A stretch of DNA of 64,000 bases, from the NCBI RefSeq assembly GCF_009769385.1, contig NZ_ML775959.1:450682-514681 (forward strand), given 5' to 3'. The stretch's first letter is position 1, and each line of letters opens with the position of its first letter. The translations under genes were made by a program, and so were the position numbers. The DNA comes from Saccharothrix deserti. GTDB lineage: Bacteria; Actinomycetota; Actinomycetes; Mycobacteriales; Pseudonocardiaceae. Of this stretch, positions 53,379-62,371 are shown one piece after another. The notes under the pieces were generated by a model. The model saw nothing but the letters and a program-made list of their open reading frames with translations. It made no database searches and was not told the DNA's origin.

Positions 53379-55517
53379 TCATCGAGTGGTGCAGAGGGTG
53401 CCGTTCAGCCTGTAGGTCGTCGGCCGGACGTTGGGGCCCTGGTAGGCGCCGACGAAACCGGCCGTGGTCGTGGTGCCGGGGGTGAGGCGGGTCGTGCTCG
53501 ACACGCGCACCTCGGTGCCGGTCTGGGTCCACGTGGCGTTCCAGCCGCTGGAGACCTGCTGCCACGTGGTCGGCCACGTGTAGCTCAGCGTCCAGCCGTC
53601 GAGGGTTTCGGCGCCGGTGTTGGCGATCTCGATGTCGGCGACGTAACCGCTGCCCCAGTTGGTGGTCTCGCGGAACGTGACGGCGCAGGTGGACGTGGCG
53701 GGTGTGCCCGTGGTGAACGTCAGCGGCGGGGAGGACCAGGAGACGCGGCCGGCGTTGTCGCGGGCCACCAGGTTCACCGTGTAGCGCGTGCCGGGCGTGA
53801 GGTTGGCCGCGGTGAACGAGGTGCCGGTCGTCTCGCCCCACTGCTCGTCGCCGACGCCCGCGTGCCGGTGGACCTCGTACTTCACGCCCGCGGGCGGTGC
53901 GGGCCACGTGAGGGTGGCGGTGGTGTCGGTGACGGCGCCGGCGGCGGGGCGTGGCGGCGCCGCGGGACCGGCGGTGGAGCCGGCCGGGCGCAGCAGGAGG
54001 GTGGTGATCGAGTACGGCGGGAGCGTGGCGGCCGACGGGGGTCCGGACGTCGTGTGGTTGGTCGCGGTCCTCATTGTTTCAACCGACGTTTCACCTCCTG
54101 ATATAACAGCGTTTCCGGAGGTCGTCGGACCATGATCACCCGATCGTGTGTCCAGGCCCGGTGCGGGGAGGTCGGTGATGCCCGTGTCGCCGTTGGCGAA
54201 CGTCAGCACCTGCGCGTCGGCGGCCGGCACGTAGCCCGCGTAACGCAGCGACACGGTCTTGGCCGCGTCGGGGGCCTGGTTCACCAGCATCACCGCCAGG
54301 CCGCCGTCGGCACGGCGGGCGGCGTGGGCGCGGACCAGCGGATCGGTGGCCGAAGCCGCCACGAACTGGTCGCCGGGGCGGGCGAAGCGGGAGACCATCG
54401 AGATCGCGTGGTACGGCGCGAACGGCGTGTTGAGCGCGGGCTGGCACGTCGTGCCGTCCGGGGTGCAGGTCGCGCTGGACAGCAGGCCGTAGTCGTCGTA
54501 GTCGGTGTGACCGGCCACTGTGGACACCCGGCCGATTCCGTTGTGGACGTTCCACCAGTCCACGGTGAACACGCCGTTCGCCATGAGCGTCGCGTACGCG
54601 TCGGCGGCGAACAGCGCGCCGGGCTGGGTGTTGCGACCGAACGACGTGTTGATCTCCGTCATGGCGATGCCGAGCTCCTTGCCCGCGAGACGGCGGGACT
54701 GCTCGCGCACGAGGCGGACCGCGTCGGCGATCCGGTCGGTCTTGGTCAGCACCTGCGCGGCCGTGTCCCCGCTCGGGTACCAGTGCAGGATCGCGAAGTC
54801 CACGACCGGCCCGGCGACGGACAGCACGGCCTGGTTCCACGGCCCGGCGTCGCCCGAAGCGGTGATGCCGTCGGGCCACTCGCCCGGGGTGGTGAGCACC
54901 GCGCCGACCTTGATGGTCGGGTCCACGGCCTTCATCGCGAGCGCGTAGTCCCTGACCAGGGTCGCGTAGCCGGTGGGGCTCTTGTCCGGGTGGTCGTCGG
55001 CTTCCCAGCCGGAGCCGTAGTGGCCGTTGCCGTACAGCTCGTTGCCGATCTCCCAGTACTTGACGCCGTAGCCCTTCTCCACGTTGGCGTAGCGCACCCA
55101 CTCGGCGGCCTCGGCGGGCGTGCCCGTGCCGTAGTTCGCGGTGACGACGGCCTGCGCGCCCGCCCGCCGCACACCGGCCATGAAGTGGTCGAAGTCCGTG
55201 TTCGGCGCGACGTAGCCGCCGGGCGCGGTGTGGTCGCGCCAGTGGTAGATGTCGGAGTAGGAGCCGCCGGGGTAGCGCATGGCGCGCACCCCGGCGTCCT
55301 TCATCAGGTCGGCGACGGCGTCCGTGCCGAGTTGGGCGTCCCAGATGGCGTGGTTGACGCCGATCGCGGCCTCGTCGACGGTCTCCAGTCCCGCCTGCGC
55401 GTTGACGGTGACCGTGACGGCGGGGTCGGCCTGCGCGGAAGGGACGGTGAGCGGGACGGCGATCAGTCCGGCGAGCAGTGCGGAGAGCGCGGGTAACACG
55501 GCAGGGCGCGGTCTCAT
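53379..55517 (-). CDS. Secreted glycoside hydrolase (clan GH-A, GH51-like) with FN3 and CBM2 domains
   Basis: The ATG at 55517 has GAGGA seven bases upstream and gives 712 residues; a longer frame would enter the operator. Residues 1-30 are a Sec signal. The catalytic part (about 35-450) has RYPGGSYSDIYHW, the probable acid/base Glu160 in WEIGNE and nucleophile Glu289 in MTEIN, like secreted alpha-L-arabinofuranosidase-type enzymes. A beta-rich region, a fibronectin type III domain (about 521-605) and a cellulose-binding CBM2 (about 612-712, framed by Cys) follow. Residues about 456-490 are encoded by unusually AT-rich DNA. A perfect CebR-type operator lies 27 bp upstream of the start codon. 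The exact GH family and substrate are uncertain; binding to cellulose is well supported. Confidence 0.82.
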   Translation of the reverse strand: MRPRPAVLPALSALLAGLIAVPLTVPSAQADPAVTVTVNAQAGLETVDEAAIGVNHAIWDAQLGTDAVADLMKDAGVRAMRYPGGSYSDIYHWRDHTAPGGYVAPNTDFDHFMAGVRRAGAQAVVTANYGTGTPAEAAEWVRYANVEKGYGVKYWEIGNELYGNGHYGSGWEADDHPDKSPTGYATLVRDYALAMKAVDPTIKVGAVLTTPGEWPDGITASGDAGPWNQAVLSVAGPVVDFAILHWYPSGDTAAQVLTKTDRIADAVRLVREQSRRLAGKELGIAMTEINTSFGRNTQPGALFAADAYATLMANGVFTVDWWNVHNGIGRVSTVAGHTDYDDYGLLSSATCTPDGTTCQPALNTPFAPYHAISMVSRFARPGDQFVAASATDPLVRAHAARRADGGLAVMLVNQAPDAAKTVSLRYAGYVPAADAQVLTFANGDTGITDLPAPGLDTRSGDHGPTTSGNAVISGGETSVETMRTATNHTTSGPPSAATLPPYSITTLLLRPAGSTAGPAAPPRPAAGAVTDTTATLTWPAPPAGVKYEVHRHAGVGDEQWGETTGTSFTAANLTPGTRYTVNLVARDNAGRVSWSSPPLTFTTGTPATSTCAVTFRETTNWGSGYVADIEIANTGAETLDGWTLSYTWPTTWQQVSSGWNATWTQTGTEVRVSSTTRLTPGTTTTAGFVGAYQGPNVRPTTYRLNGTLCTTR

Positions 55518-55544
55518 GGCGGTGTCCTCATCGACGATGATGAT

Positions 55545-55558
55545 TGGGAGCGCTCCCA
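55545..55558. promoter_or_regulatory. CebR-type operator TGGGAGCGCTCCCA
   Basis: This 14-bp perfect palindrome equals the published consensus for CebR, the LacI-family cello-oligosaccharide sensor of Streptomyces and Thermobifida. It lies 27 bp upstream of the CBM2-linked glycosidase start, where a repressor would block transcription. No CebR gene is in the window. Confidence 0.85.
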
Positions 55559-55729
55559 GATTCGGTGTGGTCGCGATCTTTGTCAATCGGCCCGTCAGCC
55601 GTCATGCCGGCCGACCGCCACCCGCCGTCACCCGGATGAGCGACCCACCGCGCGGAACGCGACCGCCGAACGGACGATTCCCCTGTTAGGCGGTCGTCGC
55701 ACCCGGTGCGGCAGTGAGGAGGGTCGACG

Positions 55730-56326
55730 ATGACCAACCAGCTCCGGGCGGGTGTCGGCGACAACCGCCCGAACCACCCCGAGGACGTCGCCCTGGTCCA
55801 GCTGTTCCTCAACGGCAACCCGAACGCGAAGATCGCGGTGGACGGCCGTTTCGGGCCGGCGACCCGGGCGGCGGTGGAGAAGTTCCAGAAGGCGCAGTTC
55901 GGGTTCGGCGACGGCATCGTCGACCCCGGTGACATCACGTTCCACCGGCTGCGCGGCAACGGTGAGGTGGAGTTCCGCACGTCCGCGCTGCTGCGCGCAT
56001 TCGCGGTGCACAAGAGCGAGAGCACCGAACCGGACAGCGGCACGCTCAGCGACGAGCGCTTCACCGCGGACAGGCAGGGCGCGGTGTTCCGGTGGATCAG
56101 CCCGAACGGGGTCGCGCACATCTACACCCACCCCGTGCTCGGCACGTGGGAGGTGCGCGGGCTGATCCTGGTCCGCTACCAGGAGTTGGGGGAGGAGAGC
56201 AGCGGGCTGGGCCTCCCGATATCGGGTGAACGCGGTGCGCCGCCGGGCCGCGTGAGCTGGTTCGAGCACGGCCACATCGCGTTCTCCACCGCCGACGGCA
56301 CCGTCCGCGAAACCATCCTCCCCTGA
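55730..56326 (+). CDS. Peptidoglycan-binding domain protein with C-terminal LGFP repeat
   Basis: This 198-residue protein follows a strong ribosome site (GAGGAGGG). Residues about 8-70 form a PG_binding_1 domain (VDGRFGPATRAAVEKFQ). The C-terminal 60 residues match the LGFP cell-wall repeat (GLGLPISGE and a WFEHGHIAFS segment). Both domains associate with cell-wall polymers, yet no signal peptide is seen, so export would need another route or the start may be misjudged. No catalytic motif is visible. It lies just upstream of the CBM2-tipped kinase, in the same direction, with a 155-bp gap. Confidence 0.8.
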   Translation: MTNQLRAGVGDNRPNHPEDVALVQLFLNGNPNAKIAVDGRFGPATRAAVEKFQKAQFGFGDGIVDPGDITFHRLRGNGEVEFRTSALLRAFAVHKSESTEPDSGTLSDERFTADRQGAVFRWISPNGVAHIYTHPVLGTWEVRGLILVRYQELGEESSGLGLPISGERGAPPGRVSWFEHGHIAFSTADGTVRETILP

Positions 56327-56481
56327 TTGGGCACGTTCGGCCTGGTAGGAGGGCAGCCGTGCCGGTTGGGGCGGCCGGTCGGGCGTGACTGCCGATCGGG
56401 TTGGACAGTGCCGCGGATGTGCGAAAACTCCGGGGTCGTCGAAGGTGGCCAGTGGGCGGTTCGGCGCAGTAGCGTCGGCTT

Positions 56482-57789
56482 GTGCCGGAACAGGACGAGG
56501 TCATCGCCGGGCGTTACCGGCTGGTGTCGCTGGTCGGGCGTGGGTCGATGGGGGTCGTCTGGCAGGCGCGTGACGAGCGCCTCGACCGCGTGGTGGCGGT
56601 CAAGTTCATCGAAGCGGCCGTCGACTCCCCGGACGCCGTGGAGCGGATCGTGCGCGAGGGGCGGGTTGCCGCGCGGTTGCGGCACCCGCACGCGATCAGC
56701 GTGCACGACGTCGTCGAGCACGGCGGGAAGCCGTGTCTGGTGTTGGAGTACCTGCCGTCACGCAGCCTGCAGCAGTTGATCGCCGAACGCGGTCCGTTGC
56801 CGGAGGCGCTGGTGGCCGCCATCGGCAGCCAGGTGGCGTCGGCGCTGGCGGCGGCGCACGCCGAGGGCATCGTGCACCGGGACGTCTCCTCGTTCAACGT
56901 CCTGCTCGCCGAGGACGGCACCGCGAAGATCGCGGACTTCGGCATCGCCCGCGCCGTCGGCGAAGGCACGGTGAGCGATCCCCGTGCCATCGTCGGCACA
57001 CCGGCGTTCCTGGCGCCGGAGGTGGCGGCGGGGGAGCAGGCGACGTTCGCCTCCGACGTCTTCTCCCTGGGCGCGACGCTGTACGCGGTGCTGGAGGGCA
57101 GCCCGCCGTTCGGGACGGTCGACAACCCCTACGCGTTGCTGCGGCGCGTGTCGAGCGGGGAGATCACGCCACCGCGGTCGACCGGCCCGTTGGCCGAGGT
57201 GCTGCTGCGGATCCTGCGGCGTGACGCGGCGCAGCGACCGACGATGGCCGAGGCCCACGCTCTGCTGGCCGCGGTCGCGCAAGGACGGCCGGTCCCGGAC
57301 GCGACCCGGGCGTTCGGTGGCACGAAGCTGCTCCCCGCACCTCGCCGCGTGCGAGGGCGGACGATCGCGATGGCCGCCGGCGCCGTGGCGTTGGTCGCCG
57401 GTGGCGTGCTGATCGGCACCGCGCTGAAGGACGACGAGCAGGCCAGCGCCCAACCCTCGCCCTCGACGAGCACCACCGCGTCGACGCGCGGCTGCGACGC
57501 CCACTTCGAGGTGATCAACTCCTGGCCGGGCGGCTACCAGGCCCAGGTGACCGTGCGCAACGCCGGCCGGCGCGAACTCGCCGACTGGACGGTGACCTGG
57601 TCACAACCCGCCGGCCACAGCATCGGCAACCTGTGGGACGGCACGCTCACCCAGGACGCCACCTCCGTGACCGTCACCAACGCGCACTACAACGCCGTGC
57701 TGCCCGCGGAAGGCTCCACCACCTTCGGCTTCACCGCCAACGGCTCCCACCCACCGCGACCGGAAGTGACCTGCACGTCCGGCGGGTAG
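56482..57789 (+). CDS. Membrane Ser/Thr protein kinase with extracellular CBM2
   Basis: This 435-residue Hanks-type kinase begins at a GTG. The kinase domain (about 12-265) has the glycine loop GRGSMG, Lys41, the catalytic loop with Asp134 and Asn139, DFG and an APE-like motif. Ser136 replaces the usual catalytic-loop Lys (HRDVSS instead of HRDVKP). A single transmembrane helix lies near 297-320, then a Ser/Thr-rich stalk and a C-terminal cellulose-binding CBM2 (about 343-433, Cys at both ends). The topology puts the kinase inside and the CBM2 outside, so it may sense cellulose or the bound state of the wall. Typical actinobacterial kinases carry PASTA or NHL sensors instead. Targets are unknown. 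Confidence 0.88.
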   Translation: MPEQDEVIAGRYRLVSLVGRGSMGVVWQARDERLDRVVAVKFIEAAVDSPDAVERIVREGRVAARLRHPHAISVHDVVEHGGKPCLVLEYLPSRSLQQLIAERGPLPEALVAAIGSQVASALAAAHAEGIVHRDVSSFNVLLAEDGTAKIADFGIARAVGEGTVSDPRAIVGTPAFLAPEVAAGEQATFASDVFSLGATLYAVLEGSPPFGTVDNPYALLRRVSSGEITPPRSTGPLAEVLLRILRRDAAQRPTMAEAHALLAAVAQGRPVPDATRAFGGTKLLPAPRRVRGRTIAMAAGAVALVAGGVLIGTALKDDEQASAQPSPSTSTTASTRGCDAHFEVINSWPGGYQAQVTVRNAGRRELADWTVTWSQPAGHSIGNLWDGTLTQDATSVTVTNAHYNAVLPAEGSTTFGFTANGSHPPRPEVTCTSGG

Positions 57790-57840
57790 CGGTCAGTCGA
57801 CGTGAGGAGGGCCACGTCGCGCTCCGGCCCGGTGCGGCTG

Positions 57841-58188
57841 TCAGACCTCGGCGACGAGTTCCCCGACCTGGACGCGGAAGTGGAAAGTGGACGTGCGGCC
57901 GTTCGCGATCACCACGTAGGAGCCGTCCGCCAGGCGCAGCACCTGACGGGAGCGGACCGACCACGGGTAGGCCGGGACGTATTCGCGGGCGAGCCGCAAC
58001 GCCTCGGCCCGAGCCGCCTCGTGATCGCCGACGGCCTGGGAGTGGGAGAGCTTCCACTCGCGCCCGTCTCCCATGCCGCGGTTCTCCTCGACGACAACCC
58101 ACCACTGTCCGGTGCCCATGTGGTTGGGACGATCGGCATCCGCCCGCGGTTCCGCCGGCCGGGCGCCGTCGGCAGCCGAGGGGTTCAC
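57841..58188 (-). CDS. Small conserved hypothetical protein
   Basis: This protein has up to 115 residues from a GTG at 58188, or 93 from an ATG at 58119 (MGTGQWW); neither start has a clear ribosome site, and the conserved-looking part begins at the second. It is rich in Trp and Tyr (WWVVVEEN, EWKLSH, YPWSVRSRQV) and ends with TFHFRVQVGELV. The pattern resembles short cytosolic actinomycete proteins of unknown role. It has no membrane segment and converges on the CBM2 kinase gene. Confidence 0.6.
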   Translation of the reverse strand: MNPSAADGARPAEPRADADRPNHMGTGQWWVVVEENRGMGDGREWKLSHSQAVGDHEAARAEALRLAREYVPAYPWSVRSRQVLRLADGSYVVIANGRTSTFHFRVQVGELVAEV

Positions 58189-58280
58189 CCGGCGAAGTGC
58201 GGCTCGGGGTGTTTGTTCTCGCCCTTTCGCCGGCGCCTGGTACTACGGTGGTGATCGGCCGGACGCGGGAGGCGACGACG

Positions 58281-58673
58281 GTGACCACCTGGACCGATGT
58301 GATCAACTACGTCCGCACGCGGTACGAGGTGCTGGAGGAGACCGACAGCTGGCTGCGTTTCCGGCTCGACACGGACGGCAGCCGCACCCAGCAGGTCGCG
58401 GTGCACCACGTGCCCGACGTCGGCGGCCGGGCGTGGCTCGAGATCTCGTCGGCGGTCGGCCGGGCCGACGCGATCGACCAGGGGCGGCTGCTCGAACTCG
58501 CCGGCACGTCACTCGTCGGCGGAGCGGCGGTGGTGGACGGCGTCGCACTGCTCAAGCACACCGTGCCGTTGGAGGACCTGAGCGTCCAAGAGGAGTTCGA
58601 GCGCCCGCTCACGATGCTCGTCGCCAGCGCGGACGCCTTCGAGCACGAGCTGACGGAGAAGGACCACTTCTGA
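58281..58673 (+). CDS. Hypothetical protein, possibly YbjN/CesT-like
   Basis: A GTG at 58281 with GGGAGG eight bases upstream gives 130 residues. The protein is acidic, with alternating beta and helix-forming stretches (WLRFRLDTDG, then LEISSAVG, then LLELAGTSL) reminiscent of the YbjN or type III chaperone-like fold. It has no signal or membrane segment. I do not recognise a specific family, and the resemblance is weak. Confidence 0.6.
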   Translation: MTTWTDVINYVRTRYEVLEETDSWLRFRLDTDGSRTQQVAVHHVPDVGGRAWLEISSAVGRADAIDQGRLLELAGTSLVGGAAVVDGVALLKHTVPLEDLSVQEEFERPLTMLVASADAFEHELTEKDHF

Positions 58674-58709
58674 CATCGGTCCCCCATGCGGTGGCGGGAG
58701 GTCCGGGTC

Positions 58710-59264
58710 TCAGCGACACCAGACCTGCGCCACCAGCTGCGTGCGGTCCTTGCAGTCGAACTTCCGCAGCAGGTTGGAGACGTGGTACTTCACCGCGCTG
58801 ACGGTGATGAACATCGCCGCGGCGATCTCGGCGTTCTCCCGGCCGTCGGCGAGCAGCCGCAGCGCCTCCCGCTCGCGGGCGGTCAGCGCGGGACCGGCCG
58901 GGCGGAGCACCGGCAGCATCCCGAACACCAGTCCGGTGAGCCGCGGCGAGATCCACCCGCCGAAGCGGTGCACGTCCCGCACCGCCCTGGCGAAGTCCTC
59001 GACCGGGTCGTCGGCGAGCACGAGCCCACTCACCCCGGCGTGGACGAGGGACTCGAGCAGCGAGCCGTCCGGTGAGTCGAGCACGGCGACCGTGGCCGAC
59101 CGGGGCACGACGCGGACGGCGGCACGCGCGTCCAGCACCGTGACGCCCGCAGTGAGGTCCCTGGGCGAGCAGACCTCCGCCCATCCGGTGTTCCCGAGCA
59201 AGTCGTTGATCTTGTCCCGCAGCACCGGGCTCTCCAACGACAGAGTGACGCGAATCGTGTGCAT
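58710..59264 (-). CDS. LuxR-type response-regulator-like transcription factor
   Basis: This 184-residue protein starts at an ATG preceded by GGGGAGGGG. The C-terminal 60 residues are a LuxR helix-turn-helix (LTAREREALRLLADG, NAEIAAAMFITVSAVKYHV). The N-terminal part is the size of a receiver domain but lacks an obvious acidic pocket and the phosphoacceptor Asp-Gly setting; VLDSPDGS is the nearest match. It may respond to ligand or protein binding, not phosphorylation. No histidine kinase is next to it. It is divergent from the SARP-type regulator, with 99 bp between the starts. Confidence 0.85.
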   Translation of the reverse strand: MHTIRVTLSLESPVLRDKINDLLGNTGWAEVCSPRDLTAGVTVLDARAAVRVVPRSATVAVLDSPDGSLLESLVHAGVSGLVLADDPVEDFARAVRDVHRFGGWISPRLTGLVFGMLPVLRPAGPALTAREREALRLLADGRENAEIAAAMFITVSAVKYHVSNLLRKFDCKDRTQLVAQVWCR

Positions 59265-59363
59265 GACCCCTCCCCGTCTCACGGCGAGAAGGCTGGGCAC
59301 GGGCTGTTGTCCGCGCGTATGCCGGACGTATAACGCCTGGTTGGGCTATCGTGCGGCGGACTC

Positions 59364-62316
59364 GTGGGGGGTGCTGCGGTGGAGTTCCAGGTGCTTGGCC
59401 CGCTCGTGGTCACCGCCGACGGCGGGGTGCTGCCGTTGCGCTCGGCGAAGCAGCGGATCCTGCTGGCGGTACTGCTGCGGTACGCGAACGCGCCGGTGTC
59501 CCAGCACCGGTTGATGGAGGCGCTGTGGGAGGTGCCGCCCGCCTCGGCGGCGGAGAACCTGCGGCTGTACGTCTACCAGCTGCGACGGGCGCTGAACCTC
59601 GGCGACCGGATCAGCCGCCACCCGACCGGGTACGCGCTCACGGTGCGTGCCGGCGAGTTGGACTCGGACCGGTTCTCCGACCTCGCCGCGGACGGTGAGC
59701 GGGCGCTCGCCGAGGGCGACCCGGAAAAGGCGGGAGAGCTGCTCGCCGACGGACTCGCCCTGTGGCGCGGTCCCGCCTACGCCGACCTCGCGGACACGCC
59801 GGTCATCCGCCAGATCGCGCTGCGGCTGGAGGAGACCAGGCTGCACGCGGTGGAGGCGCGGATCACCGCCGACCTCGCGCTCGGCAGGCACGCCGCGGTC
59901 GTGGGCGAGCTGATCTCGCTCGCCGACGCCCACCCGTACCGGGAATCGTTGCGCGCCAAGCTGATGATCGCGCTGTACGGCTCAGGGCGGCAGGCCGAGG
60001 CGCTGGAGGTGTACCGGCGCACCAGGGAGCTCCTGGCCGAGGAACTGGGCATCGAGCCGGGTGCGGAACTGCGCGGGCTGCACGAGACCGTGCTGCTCGG
60101 TGAGTCGCCCGCCCGGCTGGTCGACGTGCCGGTCAAGCGGCGATCGCCGCGCAACGACGCGGAGTGCCCGTACCGGGGCCTGATGGCGTTCCAGCCCGAG
60201 CACCGCGCCTGGTTCTTCGGCCGGGACCGGCTGATCGAGGTGCTGGAGCGGCGGGTCGACCAGCACCCGGTGGTCGGTGTCTTCGGCGCGTCCGGCAGCG
60301 GCAAGTCGTCGCTCTTGCGCGCCGGTCTCATCGGCAGGCTGGCCGACGACCCGCGTTGGCGGTCCGTGCTGCTGACGCCGACAGCGCGGCCGATGGACGC
60401 GCTCGCCGCCGCGCTGGCGGAGCTGACCGGCAAGGACCAGACCCGGCTGCGCGCCGAGCTGGCCGCCGATCCGGCGCACCTCGACATCGCGGTGCGCACC
60501 GAGCTCGCCGCGGGACCGGAGGACGTCCGGGCAGTGCTGGTCGTCGACCAGTTCGAGGAGCTGTTCACGTTGTGCGGCGACGACGGCGAGCGGACGCGGT
60601 TCGTCGGCGCGCTGCTCGACGCCGCGCGTGGCCCGCACCGGCGCACCAAGGTCGTACTGGGGATACGCGCGGACTTCCTCGCGCACATCACCCAGCACCC
60701 CGAGCTGGTCACCGCGCTGGCGGACGAGGCGACCGTGCTGGTCGGCCCGCCGTCGTCCACCGACCTGCGTGAGATCGTCCTGCGCCCGGCGACGATGACC
60801 GGGCAGAGCGTGGCGGCCGACCTGCTGGCGACGGTGCTCGCGGACGTGGAGTCCGAACCCGGCGCGTTGCCGCTGCTGTCGCACGCGCTGGTCGAGACGT
60901 GGCGGCGTCGTGATGGCGGGACGCTCACGTTGTCCGACTACCGGGCGGGCGGCGGCGTGCGCGGTGCGATCGCGCAGTCCGCCGAACGGGAGTACGACGA
61001 CCTCGACGCCGAGGGGCAGTCGGCGCTGCGCCGCATCGTGCTGCGGCTCACCGCGTTCGGTGACGGCACCGAGGACACCCGAAGACCCATCGACCGCGGT
61101 GAGCTCGCGGGTGTCGCCGCGCCGGCGGTGGTCGACCGCGTGCTGGACCGCCTGGTCACCGCCCGTCTCGTGGTGGTCGACGAGGACACCGTGGAGATCG
61201 CGCACGAGGTGCTGATCCGGGCGTGGCCCCGGCTGCAGCGCTGGCTCTCCGACGACCGCGCGAGGCTGTTGGTCCACCGCAGGCTCACCGCCGCCGCGCA
61301 CACCTGGGCCGAGCTCGACCGCGACGAAGGCGCGCTGTACCGGGGTTCGCAGCTCGCGACCGCGCTCGCCTGGGTCGACGACCACGCCGGTGAGCTCAAC
61401 GACGTCGAGGAGGCATTCCTGCGGGCGAGCCGGGAACGCGCCGAGGGCGAGCGGACCGCCACCCGACGTCGGACCCGGCTGCTCAAGCGGCTGGTTTCGA
61501 TCATGGGTGTGCTCCTGCTGCTCGCCGTGACCGGCCGGTGGGATCGCGGTGTGGCAGAGCCGGGAAGCCCAGCTCCGCCAACGCGTCGACCAGTCCCACC
61601 GGATGGCGCTGACCTCCCGGCAGCTGCTCGACACCGCGCCCGACCTGGCCGGCCTGCTCGCCGTCGCGGCTTCGCTCGGCCGGTTCCGCTGGAACCTGCC
61701 CGAGCTGACTTCGCAGCCGTTCTCCGGTGGGCCGATCGTGGCCGGCGCGGTCGAGTTCACCCCGGACGGCGGGATGCTGGTGTCCGCCGACCCGGCGGGC
61801 GGCGTGCTGATCTGGGACGCCGTCGGGGACCGCTTGGTGCGCAGGATCAAGACCGGCCAGGGCGACGTCCGTGACGTCGCGATCAGTCCCGACGGGGCGG
61901 TCGTGGCGACGGCGGGTGCGGACCGGACCGTCAAGTTGTGGCGCACCGAGTCCGGGGACGAGATCACCACGCTGGTCGGTCACACGGCACCGGTGCAGGT
62001 GCTGGCGTTCAGCCCGGACGGCGCCACGCTCGCATCCGGCGGCGAGGACCACTCGGTCGTCGTGTGGAACCCGGCCACCGGCGCGGGAACCGCGCTCGCC
62101 GGCCACACGGGTCCGGTGCAGGCGCTGGCCTTCACGCACGAAGGCGAGCTCGTCTCCGGCTCCGACGACAGCCGCGTCATCCGCTGGGCGCTGTCGCCCG
62201 CCGCGGCGGTGGTGAAGATCTGTGCGGAGACCGGACGCGATCTCACCGCCGCGGAACGGTCCGCCTACCTCCCGGACGGTCCCGACGAACCCGTTTGTCC
62301 CGCGGTGCGGCGCTGA
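59364..62316 (+). pseudogene. AfsR-like SARP regulator with STAND NTPase and WD40 repeats, frameshifted
   Basis: The N-terminal frame (from GTG 59364) encodes a winged-helix and bacterial activator domain (about 1-250), then an nSTAND1-type ATPase starting with PYRGLMAF and FGRDRL, with Walker A GASGSGKS (Lys314) and Walker B VLVVDQFEE, then a membrane helix near residue 710. There the frame is lost. The sense sequence continues in the +1 frame from about 61531 (GGIAVWQSREA) through four WD40 repeats to a stop at 62316. One extra G in GTGACCGGCC (61527-61536) would explain it. The original product would be about 983 residues. As given, the first frame runs on to 61874 with a nonsense tail. 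The change may be a sequencing error or a true mutation. SARP proteins activate antibiotic clusters; a link to the macrolactam genes is possible but unproven. Confidence 0.8.
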
Positions 62317-62371
62317 AGACTGGTCTCCGGACTAGGGCGCGAACGGGTGGTGCCGACGAAAGATCTCGGCC

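Noticed and set aside
54056-54152. Remnant of an insertion sequence in the glycosidase gene
   Set aside because: No terminal inverted repeats or target duplication were found and the reading frame is intact.
61549-62316. Independent small WD40 gene starting at GTG 61549
   Set aside because: It has no ribosome site, starts within the end of a membrane helix and continues the upstream protein exactly after a one-base correction.
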